A stretch of DNA of 64,000 nt from Lacrimispora saccharolytica (GCA_021531795.1 JADYUL010000005.1:1-64000), one strand, 5' to 3'. Positions 8,104 through 16,967 are shown, counted from the stretch's first letter. Notes: generated by a model not told the origin, from the letters alone. Translations and numbers: made by a program.

Positions 8104-9090
8104 ATGACGCATAATCTTACTATTTGCGATAGTAATCAGTTCTATGCAAGAAAATTATCGGAGTTTATAAACAGTAGGAAAGGCTATCCTTTCTTAGCCA
8201 GATATTGTAACAGCATTGAAGAATGTAAGCAGATGATTCATTCAGGTAAGGCGGATATCATTCTGTCCAACATGGAAAACTACGAGAAGATGAAGGATGA
8301 GGTTGATTCCGAGCGTGTAATTGTCATGCTTGATTCGAAGGAAGGAGTTGACGGGAATAACAGAATATACAAATATCAGAATTGCGATGTGGTATTAAAA
8401 GAAATATTGAAGATGGCTTCATCAATTGAGGATATTAATGTCTACATCAATCGATCGACAACAATGAAGGTTATTGCTGTGTATACACCTAACGACAGCA
8501 GGATAGCAACCTCGATAGCCCTTGATATCGGCAAACTACTATCGGGAAGGGCATCAACACTTTTTATTTCATTGGACGGAATGTCGGTAATACCGGATAT
8601 AACAGGCATTGAATTTGATATGGATATGTCTGATTTGTTCTGCGAGAACATGACAGAGGGAGGTCTGTCCAATGCAATCATCGGTTCCGTTAGAAGACTT
8701 GGGAACATGGATATACTTCCTATAATGCATAATTATCAGGATATGGCTTCCGTAACGAATGAGGAATGGAAGAACTTTATCAGAGATATTGAGAGAAAAT
8801 CGGATTACGAATATGTAGTAATCGATCTGACTGAAAGTGTCAGAAATCTGTTTGACATTCTGAAGCTGGCCAACTACATCTGTGTTGCAGCTTCAAAAGG
8901 AACTGTAGACGGATACAGATACAGACAGTTTATGAAGGAAATAGAAATACTGTATGATACTGAGCTAAAAGAGAGAATTAACACATTTTTTGTTGATGTA
9001 AAGAGTGAAATTGTATTTGAAACATCTGCAGGTTCCATGGGACCGTTTGGTAACTATTCAAGACAGTTTGTTTCGGGCGTGCTGATGTAG
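8104..9090 (+). CDS. TadZ/CpaE-like pilus localisation protein with a degenerate P-loop
   Basis: First gene of the tad operon. Residues 1-115 look like an atypical receiver domain and residues ~120-328 like a MinD/ParA fold (VIAVYTP..., YEYVVIDLTESVRN, CVAASKGTVDG). TadZ/CpaE proteins place the pilus machine at a cell site. The Walker A lysines are missing: where KGGVGKT is expected the sequence is NDSRIATS, so nucleotide hydrolysis is doubtful. A longer TTG-started frame opens at 8071, but AAAGGAGG (8093-8100) points to the ATG at 8104. TadA starts 8 bp downstream. Confidence 0.8.
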   Translation: MTHNLTICDSNQFYARKLSEFINSRKGYPFLARYCNSIEECKQMIHSGKADIILSNMENYEKMKDEVDSERVIVMLDSKEGVDGNNRIYKYQNCDVVLKEILKMASSIEDINVYINRSTTMKVIAVYTPNDSRIATSIALDIGKLLSGRASTLFISLDGMSVIPDITGIEFDMDMSDLFCENMTEGGLSNAIIGSVRRLGNMDILPIMHNYQDMASVTNEEWKNFIRDIERKSDYEYVVIDLTESVRNLFDILKLANYICVAASKGTVDGYRYRQFMKEIEILYDTELKERINTFFVDVKSEIVFETSAGSMGPFGNYSRQFVSGVLM

Positions 9091-9098
9091 GAGGTTTA

Positions 9099-10319
9099 AT
9101 GGATGAGAAGGAGATAATAATAGCCGAGGTCAGGCAGGAGCTTATTGAAAAGCTTGAATTCCTGGAAGAAACCAATGATGATTCCCTACAGCGGATGATA
9201 AATGAATCTCTTAAGGAGAAATCAAGAGAGCAATATATATCAATAAAGGACAGACAAAATATTGCAAGACAGATATTTGATTCAATGAGAAAACTGGGCA
9301 TTCTTGAGGAATTCATTGAGAATCCGGATGTAACGGAAATAATGATAAACGGTCCTAAATGCATCTTCTATGAGAAGGCAGGAAGACTGTACAAATCAGA
9401 TAAGCAGTTTGAAAACGAAGAGACACTCAGAAACGTTATTCAAAAAATTGTTGCCCAGTGCAACAGAGTTGTCAATGAATCAAGCCCTATTGTAGATGCG
9501 AGATTGAGTGATGGTTCGAGAGTCAACTGCGTGCTTGATCCAATTGCACTTAATGGTCCGATTCTTACCATCAGAAGGTTCCCCAAGAGACCGTATCTTA
9601 TGAATGATCTCATCGAAAAGGGCAGTCTAAACAAGGAGACGGCAGAATTACTGCGTAAGCTTGTTGTGGCAGGCTATAACATACTGGTTTCGGGAGGAAC
9701 CGGAAGCGGTAAAACCACCTTCCTAAACGCATTGTCGGCATATATTCCGAAGGATGAGAGGATAATAACCATTGAGGACAGTGCCGAACTACAGATCCAG
9801 GGTATTGAGAACTTAGTCAGAATGGAAACCAAGAATGCCAATATCGAAGGTGTCACTCCGATTACCATAAGAGATCTTATAAAAAGTAGCCTCAGAATGA
9901 GACCGGACAGAATAGTCGTTGGAGAGGTAAGAGGAGCAGAGGCTATGGATATGATATGTTCAGCCATGAATTGTGGTCATGACGGAAGCATGTCGACAGT
10001 TCATGCTAACAGTGCGGCAGATTCGATATCCAGACTGGAGACTATGATACTGACTGCGGCGCCACTTCCGTTATACGCCATAAGACGTCAGATTGGCAGT
10101 GGAGTGGATATCGTGATCCAGCTTGGCAGGATGAGGGATAAGACAAGGAAGGTATTGGAGATTGTAGAGCTAAACTGCATAGGTGATGATGTTGATATCA
10201 ATCCGTTATTCAGATTTGTTGAGGATGATTATAGTGCTGAAAGAGTGAGCGGACAATTAACGAAAGTGGGTGATTTGAAGAATGATTCGAAACTTAAGGC
10301 TGCCGGAATATGTCTATAA
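9099..10319 (+). CDS. tadA: TadA/CpaF secretion ATPase
   Basis: Cytosolic hexameric ATPase that powers assembly of the Flp pilus. The 406 residues contain an N-terminal domain, the RLSDGSRVN box, Walker A GGTGSGKTT (199-207), the Asp box ITIEDSAELQ, Walker B RIVVGEVRGAEAMDM and the His box STVHANSA, all in the order usual for the PulE-VirB11 family. It starts at ATG 9099 behind GGAGG. Its last 38 bp overlap the next gene in another frame. Confidence 0.95.
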   Translation: MDEKEIIIAEVRQELIEKLEFLEETNDDSLQRMINESLKEKSREQYISIKDRQNIARQIFDSMRKLGILEEFIENPDVTEIMINGPKCIFYEKAGRLYKSDKQFENEETLRNVIQKIVAQCNRVVNESSPIVDARLSDGSRVNCVLDPIALNGPILTIRRFPKRPYLMNDLIEKGSLNKETAELLRKLVVAGYNILVSGGTGSGKTTFLNALSAYIPKDERIITIEDSAELQIQGIENLVRMETKNANIEGVTPITIRDLIKSSLRMRPDRIVVGEVRGAEAMDMICSAMNCGHDGSMSTVHANSAADSISRLETMILTAAPLPLYAIRRQIGSGVDIVIQLGRMRDKTRKVLEIVELNCIGDDVDINPLFRFVEDDYSAERVSGQLTKVGDLKNDSKLKAAGICL

Positions 10320-11037
10320 GCTGTCACCGAAAGAAATAACACTCGCTCTTCTTAAGGGAATTGCTGTTGAGGCACTGCTTACATACTTTTTTTACAGGTC
10401 TCTTATATGGGGGATTATACTGATACCCATTATTCCCATGTATGCATTAATGAAATTAAAGGAAGTAACTGAAAAGAAGAAATGGGAGATTTTGCTGCAG
10501 TTTAAGGAGATGCTGGCCTCGGTGAACAATTCCATTCAGGCGGGATATTCAATTGAGAATGCGTTTATTTCGTGCAGAAAGGATATGCTGGAGCTGTATG
10601 GAGGAGAGGCAGTCATTGTAAAGGAACTTAGTATTCTTATTCAGGGTATGAAGAATAACTGTACTGTAACGGGTATGCTTATGGGAATGGCAAATCATAC
10701 GGGAATAGAAGAAATCAGGGAGTATGCATCCGTTATGACGATTGCTAAGAGTAGCGGAACAAGGATAAGAGAGATCATGGATTCGTATATTAAGACTATA
10801 GATGAGAAACTGTCTGTTATGCAGGAAATAGAGACTATGACCAGCAGGGCCAGATATGAACAGCAGATAATGAATGCAGTTCCGTTTGTCATTCTTATGT
10901 ATGTGGACACTACCAACAAGGGCTTTTTCGATGTCCTGTATTCCAACATACTTGGAAATATTGTAATGAGTGTAACACTGACAATCTATATAGTTTCAAT
11001 ACTGATCAGCAGAAGGATAATAAATATTGAGCTTTGA
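10282..11037 (+). CDS. tadB: TadB-like type II secretion F-domain platform protein
   Basis: Inner-membrane platform of the Tad machine. The 251 residues show paired N-terminal helices (~30-55), a cytosolic T2SSF domain (LLQFKEMLASVNNSIQAGYSIENAF through MTIAKSSGTRIREIMDSY) and two C-terminal helices, as in TadB. The ATG at 10282 lies inside the 3' end of tadA, so translation is presumably coupled; no strong ribosome site is visible, only TTGAAG nearby. Confidence 0.88.
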   Translation: MIRNLRLPEYVYKLSPKEITLALLKGIAVEALLTYFFYRSLIWGIILIPIIPMYALMKLKEVTEKKKWEILLQFKEMLASVNNSIQAGYSIENAFISCRKDMLELYGGEAVIVKELSILIQGMKNNCTVTGMLMGMANHTGIEEIREYASVMTIAKSSGTRIREIMDSYIKTIDEKLSVMQEIETMTSRARYEQQIMNAVPFVILMYVDTTNKGFFDVLYSNILGNIVMSVTLTIYIVSILISRRIINIEL

Positions 11038-12421
11038 TATGAATATTACGGATACAATAAACAATTTATCGGAAAGCGCTACAGAAAAGCTGGTTGCAAA
11101 AGAAAGAATACGTAACAGTCCGAAGCTAAAGCGTAAGATGGATATTCTGTCAGGTCTTAATCCCGGAAAGAGAGCTGAGATACTGATATGCGAATACGTG
11201 AGGGAAAAGATTAGAATTGCCATCATAGTTGCTATATTTGGCACAATGCTATTGATTGCATCTGTTCTAAGTATATATGCTTCCAATCCTATCAGTGAGA
11301 ATCTGTCATTATTAAGAAAAGATATAGGTGGTGGTGATTACTCCATGACGCTCAATGCTAAAACAGAAGAGTATGAATACGGAGATATCAGGCTTGAGAT
11401 TAATGAAAGAAAACTAAGTAATGAGGAAGTGGCTTTAGGCCTTAATCACCTTAGAGAAAACATAGAGACACTGATTATTGGGGATAATACTTCGCTAAGT
11501 CATGTCACCTCGGACCTGAATCTGATTAAAGAGGTGGAAGGATGGCCGTTCACGCTCACGTGGAGTAGCAGCAATTATAATCTGATACGGGATAATGGAA
11601 AACGTGGAGACTATGAGCCTGACACAGAAGGTGAAGATGTAATACTTACGGCAGTGGTTTCCTATACGGAGCAGATTGACGAAATTGAGGTAATGATAAG
11701 GATATTCCCGAGAGTTCTAAGTACAGAAGAGCAGCAGATGGCAAAGCTTAATGAGGCCCTGCTTGATGTTAACAGGGGCAGCGCAAGTAAACAGGAATAC
11801 TATCTTCCAAAAGAGGTGGATGGTAACAACATCACCTGGAGACCGTCTAAAGACAATACACCGATTCTTCTGCTTATCATGCTCATTCTTCTTGAAATCG
11901 GATTATGGAAGGGAAAAGACAACGATCTTAGTACCAAGCTTAAAGGTCGCAATGATGAACTGCTGTTACAGTATTCTGAGCTGATATGCAGACTACAGGT
12001 GTTACTTAGCTCGGGAATGACAATAAGAGGTTCGCTTGACAGAATATGTGCCGACTATCAGGCGCAGAAGAAAAGAGGCGCTAAAGAAAGGTATGCATAT
12101 GAGGAACTGGAGTTGTGTATGAGAAGAATATCAGATGGTGCAAGCGAAGCTGACAGCTATAAATATCTGGGAGACAGATGCAATCTTATGTGCTACAGAA
12201 AGCTGGCATCACTGCTTGTTCAGAATCTGAAGAAGGGTAATGCGGGATTGATTCAGGCTCTTGACAGCGAGGTTGCCCTGGCCTTCAATGAGCGGAAACA
12301 GGTTGCAAGAAGAAAAGGTGAGGAGGCTCAAACTAAATTAATGCTTCCTATGATGATGATGCTTACCGTAGTCATGATAATAATCATGGTACCGGCACTG
12401 TTATCCTTTAGTGGGATGTAA
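11027..12421 (+). CDS. tadC: TadC-like platform protein with an inserted Ig-like extracytoplasmic domain
   Basis: Second platform protein. The C-terminal ~170 residues are a T2SSF domain (LLQYSELICRLQVLLSSGMTIRGSLDRI) ending in a Met-rich membrane helix. Unlike plain TadC, residues ~90-285 form an extra block between two membrane helices (~67-85 and ~287-303), with the signature LTWSSSNYNLI ... VILTAVVSYTE typical of atrophied bacterial Ig (aBig) domains. The total of 464 aa is well above usual TadC length. The best start is TTG 11027, placed 9 nt after AGAAGGA and overlapping the tadB stop; ATG 11039 is possible but poorly spaced. Confidence 0.82.
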   Translation: MSFDMNITDTINNLSESATEKLVAKERIRNSPKLKRKMDILSGLNPGKRAEILICEYVREKIRIAIIVAIFGTMLLIASVLSIYASNPISENLSLLRKDIGGGDYSMTLNAKTEEYEYGDIRLEINERKLSNEEVALGLNHLRENIETLIIGDNTSLSHVTSDLNLIKEVEGWPFTLTWSSSNYNLIRDNGKRGDYEPDTEGEDVILTAVVSYTEQIDEIEVMIRIFPRVLSTEEQQMAKLNEALLDVNRGSASKQEYYLPKEVDGNNITWRPSKDNTPILLLIMLILLEIGLWKGKDNDLSTKLKGRNDELLLQYSELICRLQVLLSSGMTIRGSLDRICADYQAQKKRGAKERYAYEELELCMRRISDGASEADSYKYLGDRCNLMCYRKLASLLVQNLKKGNAGLIQALDSEVALAFNERKQVARRKGEEAQTKLMLPMMMMLTVVMIIIMVPALLSFSGM

Positions 12422-12445
12422 TTGAACAATTGAGAGGAGAAAACA

Positions 12446-12646
12446 ATGAAAAAATTAATACTTTTGAAATACAGGGTAATGGATGGAATCTGTTCCCTTA
12501 GAAACAACAATAAGGGTATGGGAACTGTGGAAATAATCCTTATTATCGTGGTGTTGATATCACTGGTTCTGATATTCAAATCACAGCTTACTAATCTGGT
12601 AAATCAGATTTTCCAGAAGATTACATCGCAGGCTAATTCTATTTGA
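12446..12646 (+). CDS. Flp-type major pilin
   Basis: Short class IVb prepilin of 66 residues. It has a positively charged leader (1-24), cleavage site KG|MGTVE with Glu at +5, and a single hydrophobic helix IILIIVVLISLVLIF, followed by a short tail. It should be cut by the prepilin peptidase encoded at 14853 and polymerised by TadA/B/C. The start ATG is behind GAGAGGAG. It belongs to the Gram-positive Flp1-like group, and its neighbours on both sides are tad genes. Confidence 0.9.
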   Translation: MKKLILLKYRVMDGICSLRNNNKGMGTVEIILIIVVLISLVLIFKSQLTNLVNQIFQKITSQANSI

Positions 12647-12647
12647 T

Positions 12648-14081
12648 ATGTGGAATGGAAGAGTTAAGGCATATCTTACTGTTTACTTGTCCCTTATTAT
12701 CGGAATACTTGTTACATTCCTGACCACCATGCTCATGGCGGTCAGGAATGAGACAATCAGGTTTGAAACAGAATGTGTCATGGATATGGGACTGGACAGT
12801 ATATTTGCTGAGTATCACAGAGAATGTTTAAAGCAATACGATCTGCTGTTTATTGATTCATCATATGGTGAAGGTGTGCCGGATGTAAATAAAACCAAGA
12901 ACCATCTGCTTTCATATATGAACAAGGCCTTCAAAGGAAACAATACACTGTTGTCTAAGGATCTCACTGCACTTAAGGCAGCGAACGGAACTATATCCGA
13001 TGTCAGCTTTGCCTCGGATAACCGGGGCGAGGTACTCAGATATCAGATAGGTCAGTATATGAAGAGCAAGTATGGGTTGAATCTTGTCTCTAAGGCTGTC
13101 GGTTCTGAAGATATCGCGAAGAGAAAAGATGAATTTGATTCCCTTAACAGTCAGAGAGAAAGTGCAGACGGAAGTGTTGATGAGATATTAAATGAGATAA
13201 ACAGTACACTTTCAGAAGAGGAAGAACCCTACAGTGTAAGCAATCCGGCAGATGCCGTTGAGGGCTATAGGGATGATTCGATGCTTATATATGCATTGGG
13301 AGAAAGGCGACAGAGTCTGGCTTATGGAAGTACGGATGTAAACAGTCTTATTAGTCACAGAACAGTGACAAACGGTGTGGGACTTATGGGGAGCAAAGAT
13401 ACCGGGCTTATGAGCGACCTCAGTATGAATAACTACATATTCGAAAAATGCGGCTACTTCGATAAAGAGAAAGCCGACAGCAGGCTTAAATATCAGATAG
13501 AGTATATCTTAAAGGGTAAGGGCGATGACGCAGCAAATCTGTCGCTGGTTGCTTCGGATATTTTCAAGATAAGATATGCGATAAATGAGGCTTATCTTTG
13601 GAGCAGTGCTGTTAGGAAAATGGAGGCAGAAGAGGTAGCAATTGCAGCAACCTCTGCTGTAGGAGTACCTGCACTTACTGAGGCGGTAAAGGCATCCATA
13701 TTGTTTGCATGGGGATATGCGGAAAGTGCACAGGACCTGAGAATATTGTATGACGGACATCCGCTTCCCAATACCAAGAATGACTCGAATTGGAATATTT
13801 CGATAGCTGAGTTGCCTGTATTTGCAGGATGTCTGGATAATTACAAAATCAGTGCTTCGGGTATGGAGTATAAGGATTATCTGTATGGTTTTCTTGTAAT
13901 AAAGAATATTGATGAAAAGACAGTGAGGCTAATGGATGTAATGGAGATGGATATCAGGAAGACTCCCGGAAATGAAGCTTTCAGGATGGATGGGATGATA
14001 TTTTCACTGTCCGCTGAGGTCAATGTTTATTCGTCGTATGGAAGTTCTGTATCTATAAAAAGAAATAATATGTATAGGTAA
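12648..14081 (+). CDS. DUF5702 (TadG-like) pilus accessory protein
   Basis: Single N-terminal membrane helix (VYLSLIIGILVTFLTTMLMAV) followed by ~440 extracytoplasmic residues. The segment RNETIRFETECVMDMGLDSIFAEYHRECLKQYDLLFID is the recognisable DUF5702 signature found in Lachnospiraceae tad loci. The role is not established; position suggests a minor pilin-like or scaffold role outside the membrane. The gene begins 1 bp after the flp stop, so it is translationally coupled, and is followed by an unusual 130-bp gap. Confidence 0.82.
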   Translation: MWNGRVKAYLTVYLSLIIGILVTFLTTMLMAVRNETIRFETECVMDMGLDSIFAEYHRECLKQYDLLFIDSSYGEGVPDVNKTKNHLLSYMNKAFKGNNTLLSKDLTALKAANGTISDVSFASDNRGEVLRYQIGQYMKSKYGLNLVSKAVGSEDIAKRKDEFDSLNSQRESADGSVDEILNEINSTLSEEEEPYSVSNPADAVEGYRDDSMLIYALGERRQSLAYGSTDVNSLISHRTVTNGVGLMGSKDTGLMSDLSMNNYIFEKCGYFDKEKADSRLKYQIEYILKGKGDDAANLSLVASDIFKIRYAINEAYLWSSAVRKMEAEEVAIAATSAVGVPALTEAVKASILFAWGYAESAQDLRILYDGHPLPNTKNDSNWNISIAELPVFAGCLDNYKISASGMEYKDYLYGFLVIKNIDEKTVRLMDVMEMDIRKTPGNEAFRMDGMIFSLSAEVNVYSSYGSSVSIKRNNMYR

Positions 14082-14083
14082 AA

Positions 14084-14201
14084 GGGAAATTCGAACTGTG
14101 CCTTCAGCAGGTGCAGGTTATTGTTAGTTTCAAATCTTCCCCTTGTGGCATTACCAATCAAATTCCCCAGAATTGTGCTGAAGGCATTGTTCGGGTTTCC
14201 C
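14084..14201 (+). other. Long imperfect stem-loop between two tad genes
   Basis: GGGAAATTCGAAC (14084-14096) faces GTTCGGGTTTCCC (14189-14201), and directly inside these TGCCTTCAGCA (14099-14109) pairs perfectly with TGCTGAAGGCA (14176-14186). The arms enclose 66 nt that include a small AATTC/GAATT hairpin (14161-14174). There is no T run, so it is not a standard terminator. The 3' arm ends 10 nt before the next start codon, which has no clear Shine-Dalgarno. It is likely a regulatory or processing RNA structure. Confidence 0.75.
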
Positions 14202-14211
14202 GGGTAAATAT

Positions 14212-14844
14212 ATGAAAAGAATAAAAGGAAGTATGACTGTTGAGGCAGCCTTTGTGTTACCGTTCTTTATTTTCTTTATGGCAAATATTCTATGCCTGTT
14301 CCTATCTTATGAACGGTATTCCAAGACTCTGGCAAATATTCATCAGACCACTAAATTGGCGGCTCTTGCATGTCATGGAATAAGCATGGATTCCGATACG
14401 GTGGATATGAGCCTTCCGGTTTCCATATCTCCGTTTGTCAGCGAGATCGGATTTATTCCGTCATATGCAACGGCTCATGCCTCCGTAAGGAAGTGGACCG
14501 GATATGATGTATGCAGCGTTCTTACGACAACAGAAGAAGAGGAATATGTATACATCACCGAACACGGAAGCGTGTACCACAGGTCACTTAGCTGTAGCCA
14601 TCTTAATGTAAATATCAGGGTAGTATCGGCAACGGAAGTCGACAGTCTCAGGAATAATAATCATGCTAAGTATTATCCTTGTGAATATTGCAAAAAAGGC
14701 TATTCAACAGGGCTTATGTTTATAACACCGGATGGGAACAGGGCGCATAATAATGCAGGCTGCTCAGCTCTCAAGAGACAGGTTAAGCTGGTAAAGTTGT
14801 CAGAGGTTGGTGCAAGAGGACCCTGTAAGGATTGCGGAGGATAG
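14212..14844 (+). CDS. TadE-like pseudopilin with tandem HisCys3 (zinc-knuckle-like) modules
   Basis: Residues 1-50 are a pseudopilin N-terminus with peptidase site KG|SMTVE (Glu at +5) and helix FVLPFFIFFMANILCLF. After a ~50-residue spacer come two similar modules: 112-160 (H123, C128, C157, C160) and 168-208 (H179, C184, C205, C208), each reading Y/A-H-x4-C ... PCxxC. Such modules resemble the small HisCys3 domains seen at the C-terminus of some secreted nucleases and competence-type proteins. Fusion to a pseudopilin is unusual; metal or DNA binding at the pilus is inference only. Confidence 0.75.
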   Translation: MKRIKGSMTVEAAFVLPFFIFFMANILCLFLSYERYSKTLANIHQTTKLAALACHGISMDSDTVDMSLPVSISPFVSEIGFIPSYATAHASVRKWTGYDVCSVLTTTEEEEYVYITEHGSVYHRSLSCSHLNVNIRVVSATEVDSLRNNNHAKYYPCEYCKKGYSTGLMFITPDGNRAHNNAGCSALKRQVKLVKLSEVGARGPCKDCGG

Positions 14845-14852
14845 GTAATGTT

Positions 14853-15305
14853 ATGATCAAGCTTATCATGGTAATTATAATAGCCATACTCATATATCTC
14901 TCCTACGAAGATGTTAGAACCCGTACGGTTCAACTCAAACTGCTTATTACTGCGGCTGTGTTAGCCTTTGTTAAGGCATCGTTATTTCTGCTTGAATACA
15001 AGGTGGGAATCGGCATTCAGCTGTTTCTCGTAACACCGGGGACGATTATGCTTCTTGCAGCTGTTATATGCAGGGAGAGTAATATCGGAGTTGGAGATGG
15101 AATGACTTATATAATATTGGGATTAATGTTTGGTTTGTCGGGATATCTGGTGGCAGTGTCTGTTGCCTTTATCATTAGTTTGGCAGTATGTGTGCCGGCG
15201 CTGTGCTTAAGACGGGTCAGACTAACTGATAATATACCGATGATTCCATTTCTTACAACCGGAGCTATTGCAGGTTATATTTTTGAAAGGACACTAAATA
15301 TATGA
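14853..15305 (+). CDS. Prepilin peptidase (TadV/CpaA-like, A24 family)
   Basis: Small polytopic aspartyl protease that removes leader peptides from Flp and TadE-like prepilins at the membrane. The 150 residues carry the two catalytic Asp contexts: SYEDVRTRTV near the N-terminus and NIGVGDGMTY (GxGD) in the middle, within five to six helices. A TTG-started frame opens at 14832 inside the preceding gene; the ATG at 14853, downstream of CGGAGG (14835-14840), is preferred. Its stop overlaps the next start by the ATGA arrangement. Confidence 0.85.
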   Translation: MIKLIMVIIIAILIYLSYEDVRTRTVQLKLLITAAVLAFVKASLFLLEYKVGIGIQLFLVTPGTIMLLAAVICRESNIGVGDGMTYIILGLMFGLSGYLVAVSVAFIISLAVCVPALCLRRVRLTDNIPMIPFLTTGAIAGYIFERTLNI

Positions 15306-15754
15306 GATTTGAATATTTTATTCATTCACCGCCGCACAGATGCAGAGTAAAGGGGTATATGACGGTTGAAGCGTCGGTAATAATACCTATTACAATTGGT
15401 ATTACCGTTCTGTCTATTCTGCTTTCATTCTTTCTATACAATCATTGCGTTTGCTATCAGGAACTGTACATCTCGGCTCTTAGAGGACAACAGCTAAGAT
15501 GGGAGGATAATAATACGGTCAAGCGCAAGGTTGATGATTCTCTGTCGGAATTACTTGATCATCAGGTGTATGAATATGTAAGTTCTGCAGAAGCTTCAGT
15601 ATCTTTGCTGAAGATTGATATTAAGTGTGATGTGAATGTCAGTAACAGGGTCGGCGCGCTCAGCCTGTATGATAACAGCTTCATAGGAGAAAGGGCTGTG
15701 TCAATTGTGCGATTTGATCCAGTAGGTGTGATAAGGATGAAGAATATAGACTAG
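15302..15754 (+). CDS. TadE-like pseudopilin
   Basis: A 150-residue minor pilin candidate with leader, peptidase site VKG|YMTVEAS (Glu at +5), and hydrophobic helix VIIPITIGITVLSILLSFFLY, followed by ~100 polar residues. It is the third predicted substrate of the peptidase encoded just upstream, with which it overlaps by 4 bp. It lacks the HisCys3 modules of the other TadE-like protein. Confidence 0.85.
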   Translation: MRFEYFIHSPPHRCRVKGYMTVEASVIIPITIGITVLSILLSFFLYNHCVCYQELYISALRGQQLRWEDNNTVKRKVDDSLSELLDHQVYEYVSSAEASVSLLKIDIKCDVNVSNRVGALSLYDNSFIGERAVSIVRFDPVGVIRMKNID

Positions 15755-15767
15755 TGATGAGGGGCAT

Positions 15768-16967
15768 ATGGAATTAATTAATGAGATGGGTAGAAACTAC
15801 CTTATTGTAGATGATATGACAGATATTGAAATGGAATATGCGAGGGAAATGCTTATCAATAATGAGATAAGGGGCATTCCACGCTGCAGAGCGGGTATAT
15901 ATAATAACCGCTATGTTCTTAAGTATGATATTACTAACATGACAAGCATCAGACAGGAGAACGAGAAGAGGCTGATGACTAAGGATGATGTTATCAGCCT
16001 CTTTGGGGAAATAATCGGTATTACAAGGACGGCGTTTCTGTATCTGCTTGATGAACGGTATTTTGTTTTAAAGCCGGAGCATATGTACAGAGATATGGAA
16101 AACGGAGAACTCAGACTTATATACATCCCGTTTATCGATATGGAAGACGAATTACTTAAGGTTGCCGGAAGATATTATGCCCTTGCGGATATGCTTCTTG
16201 CCCAGATAGATCACAAGGACTCTGATGCGGTGGAAATAGCATATGGCTTCTACAGTAAGAGTAAGGAAGGCCTGTTTTCGCTGGATGCATATTATGAAAG
16301 TATCAATGGTATTATGAAACTTAATCAGCAACAGGCAATTAAAGAGCAGTATATTGTAGACACTATGGAAGATTCTCGGTCAAGTAACGGCTTTGAGGAA
16401 AGCAATGATACGGGACTTAAGCTTATTCGGGAAGCGACTGTGAGAACAGTAACCGGAGAAGGGAAGAAGACCAAGAACAAAAACAAGAATAAGAAGTCCT
16501 TAAAAAATGGTGTCAAGGGACTGTTCAAGAGAAAGAACCGTGAAAAGGATGAGATAAGGTTTGACAGCCAGGTTACGGTTGATGATTACTGGTATGATGA
16601 AGGAGAAACTACCTTCATGGATACGGATAATAACCAGGATGATGAGAAAACTGTCTTTATTGAGGAAAGCAGTCCTGACTATGTGATAGCATTTAATGTA
16701 TGCGGTGTCAGCAAGGAGTGTCCCTTAAACTACTTTCCGCAGACGGTTGGAAAGAAATACGAGGTCGTAGACATTTGTATCTCGGACAATTCCGTAAGTC
16801 GGACCCATGCTGAATTCATCATGCGCGATAATGAGATATACATTAGAGATCTCGGCAGTACCAATGGGACCTATGTGGACGATGTGAAAATAGGAGTCGG
16901 AGAAGAGAAGAGGGTGTATCGAGGAACCAAGATAAGGTTTGGCAAGGTTGAGACAGTTGTTGTATAA
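15768..16967 (+). CDS. DUF6382-FHA phosphopeptide-binding protein
   Basis: Cytosolic adaptor at the end of the tad operon. Residues 1-~190 match the DUF6382 domain (MGRNYLIVDD ... FGEIIGITRTAFLYLLDERYFVLKPEHMY). A Lys/Asn-rich linker (~230-262) follows, then a forkhead-associated domain (~305-399) with the SVSRTHAEF and DLGSTNGTYVD motifs that read phosphothreonine. Such proteins recur at the end of Firmicute tad loci. A link between Ser/Thr phosphorylation and pilus assembly is plausible, but no kinase lies in this window. A GAGGGG site precedes the ATG. Confidence 0.88.
   Translation: MELINEMGRNYLIVDDMTDIEMEYAREMLINNEIRGIPRCRAGIYNNRYVLKYDITNMTSIRQENEKRLMTKDDVISLFGEIIGITRTAFLYLLDERYFVLKPEHMYRDMENGELRLIYIPFIDMEDELLKVAGRYYALADMLLAQIDHKDSDAVEIAYGFYSKSKEGLFSLDAYYESINGIMKLNQQQAIKEQYIVDTMEDSRSSNGFEESNDTGLKLIREATVRTVTGEGKKTKNKNKNKKSLKNGVKGLFKRKNREKDEIRFDSQVTVDDYWYDEGETTFMDTDNNQDDEKTVFIEESSPDYVIAFNVCGVSKECPLNYFPQTVGKKYEVVDICISDNSVSRTHAEFIMRDNEIYIRDLGSTNGTYVDDVKIGVGEEKRVYRGTKIRFGKVETVVV

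Noticed and set aside
10282..10319. Possible frameshift between tadA and tadB
   Set aside because: Both proteins are complete with normal ends; this is a real 38-bp gene overlap in different frames.
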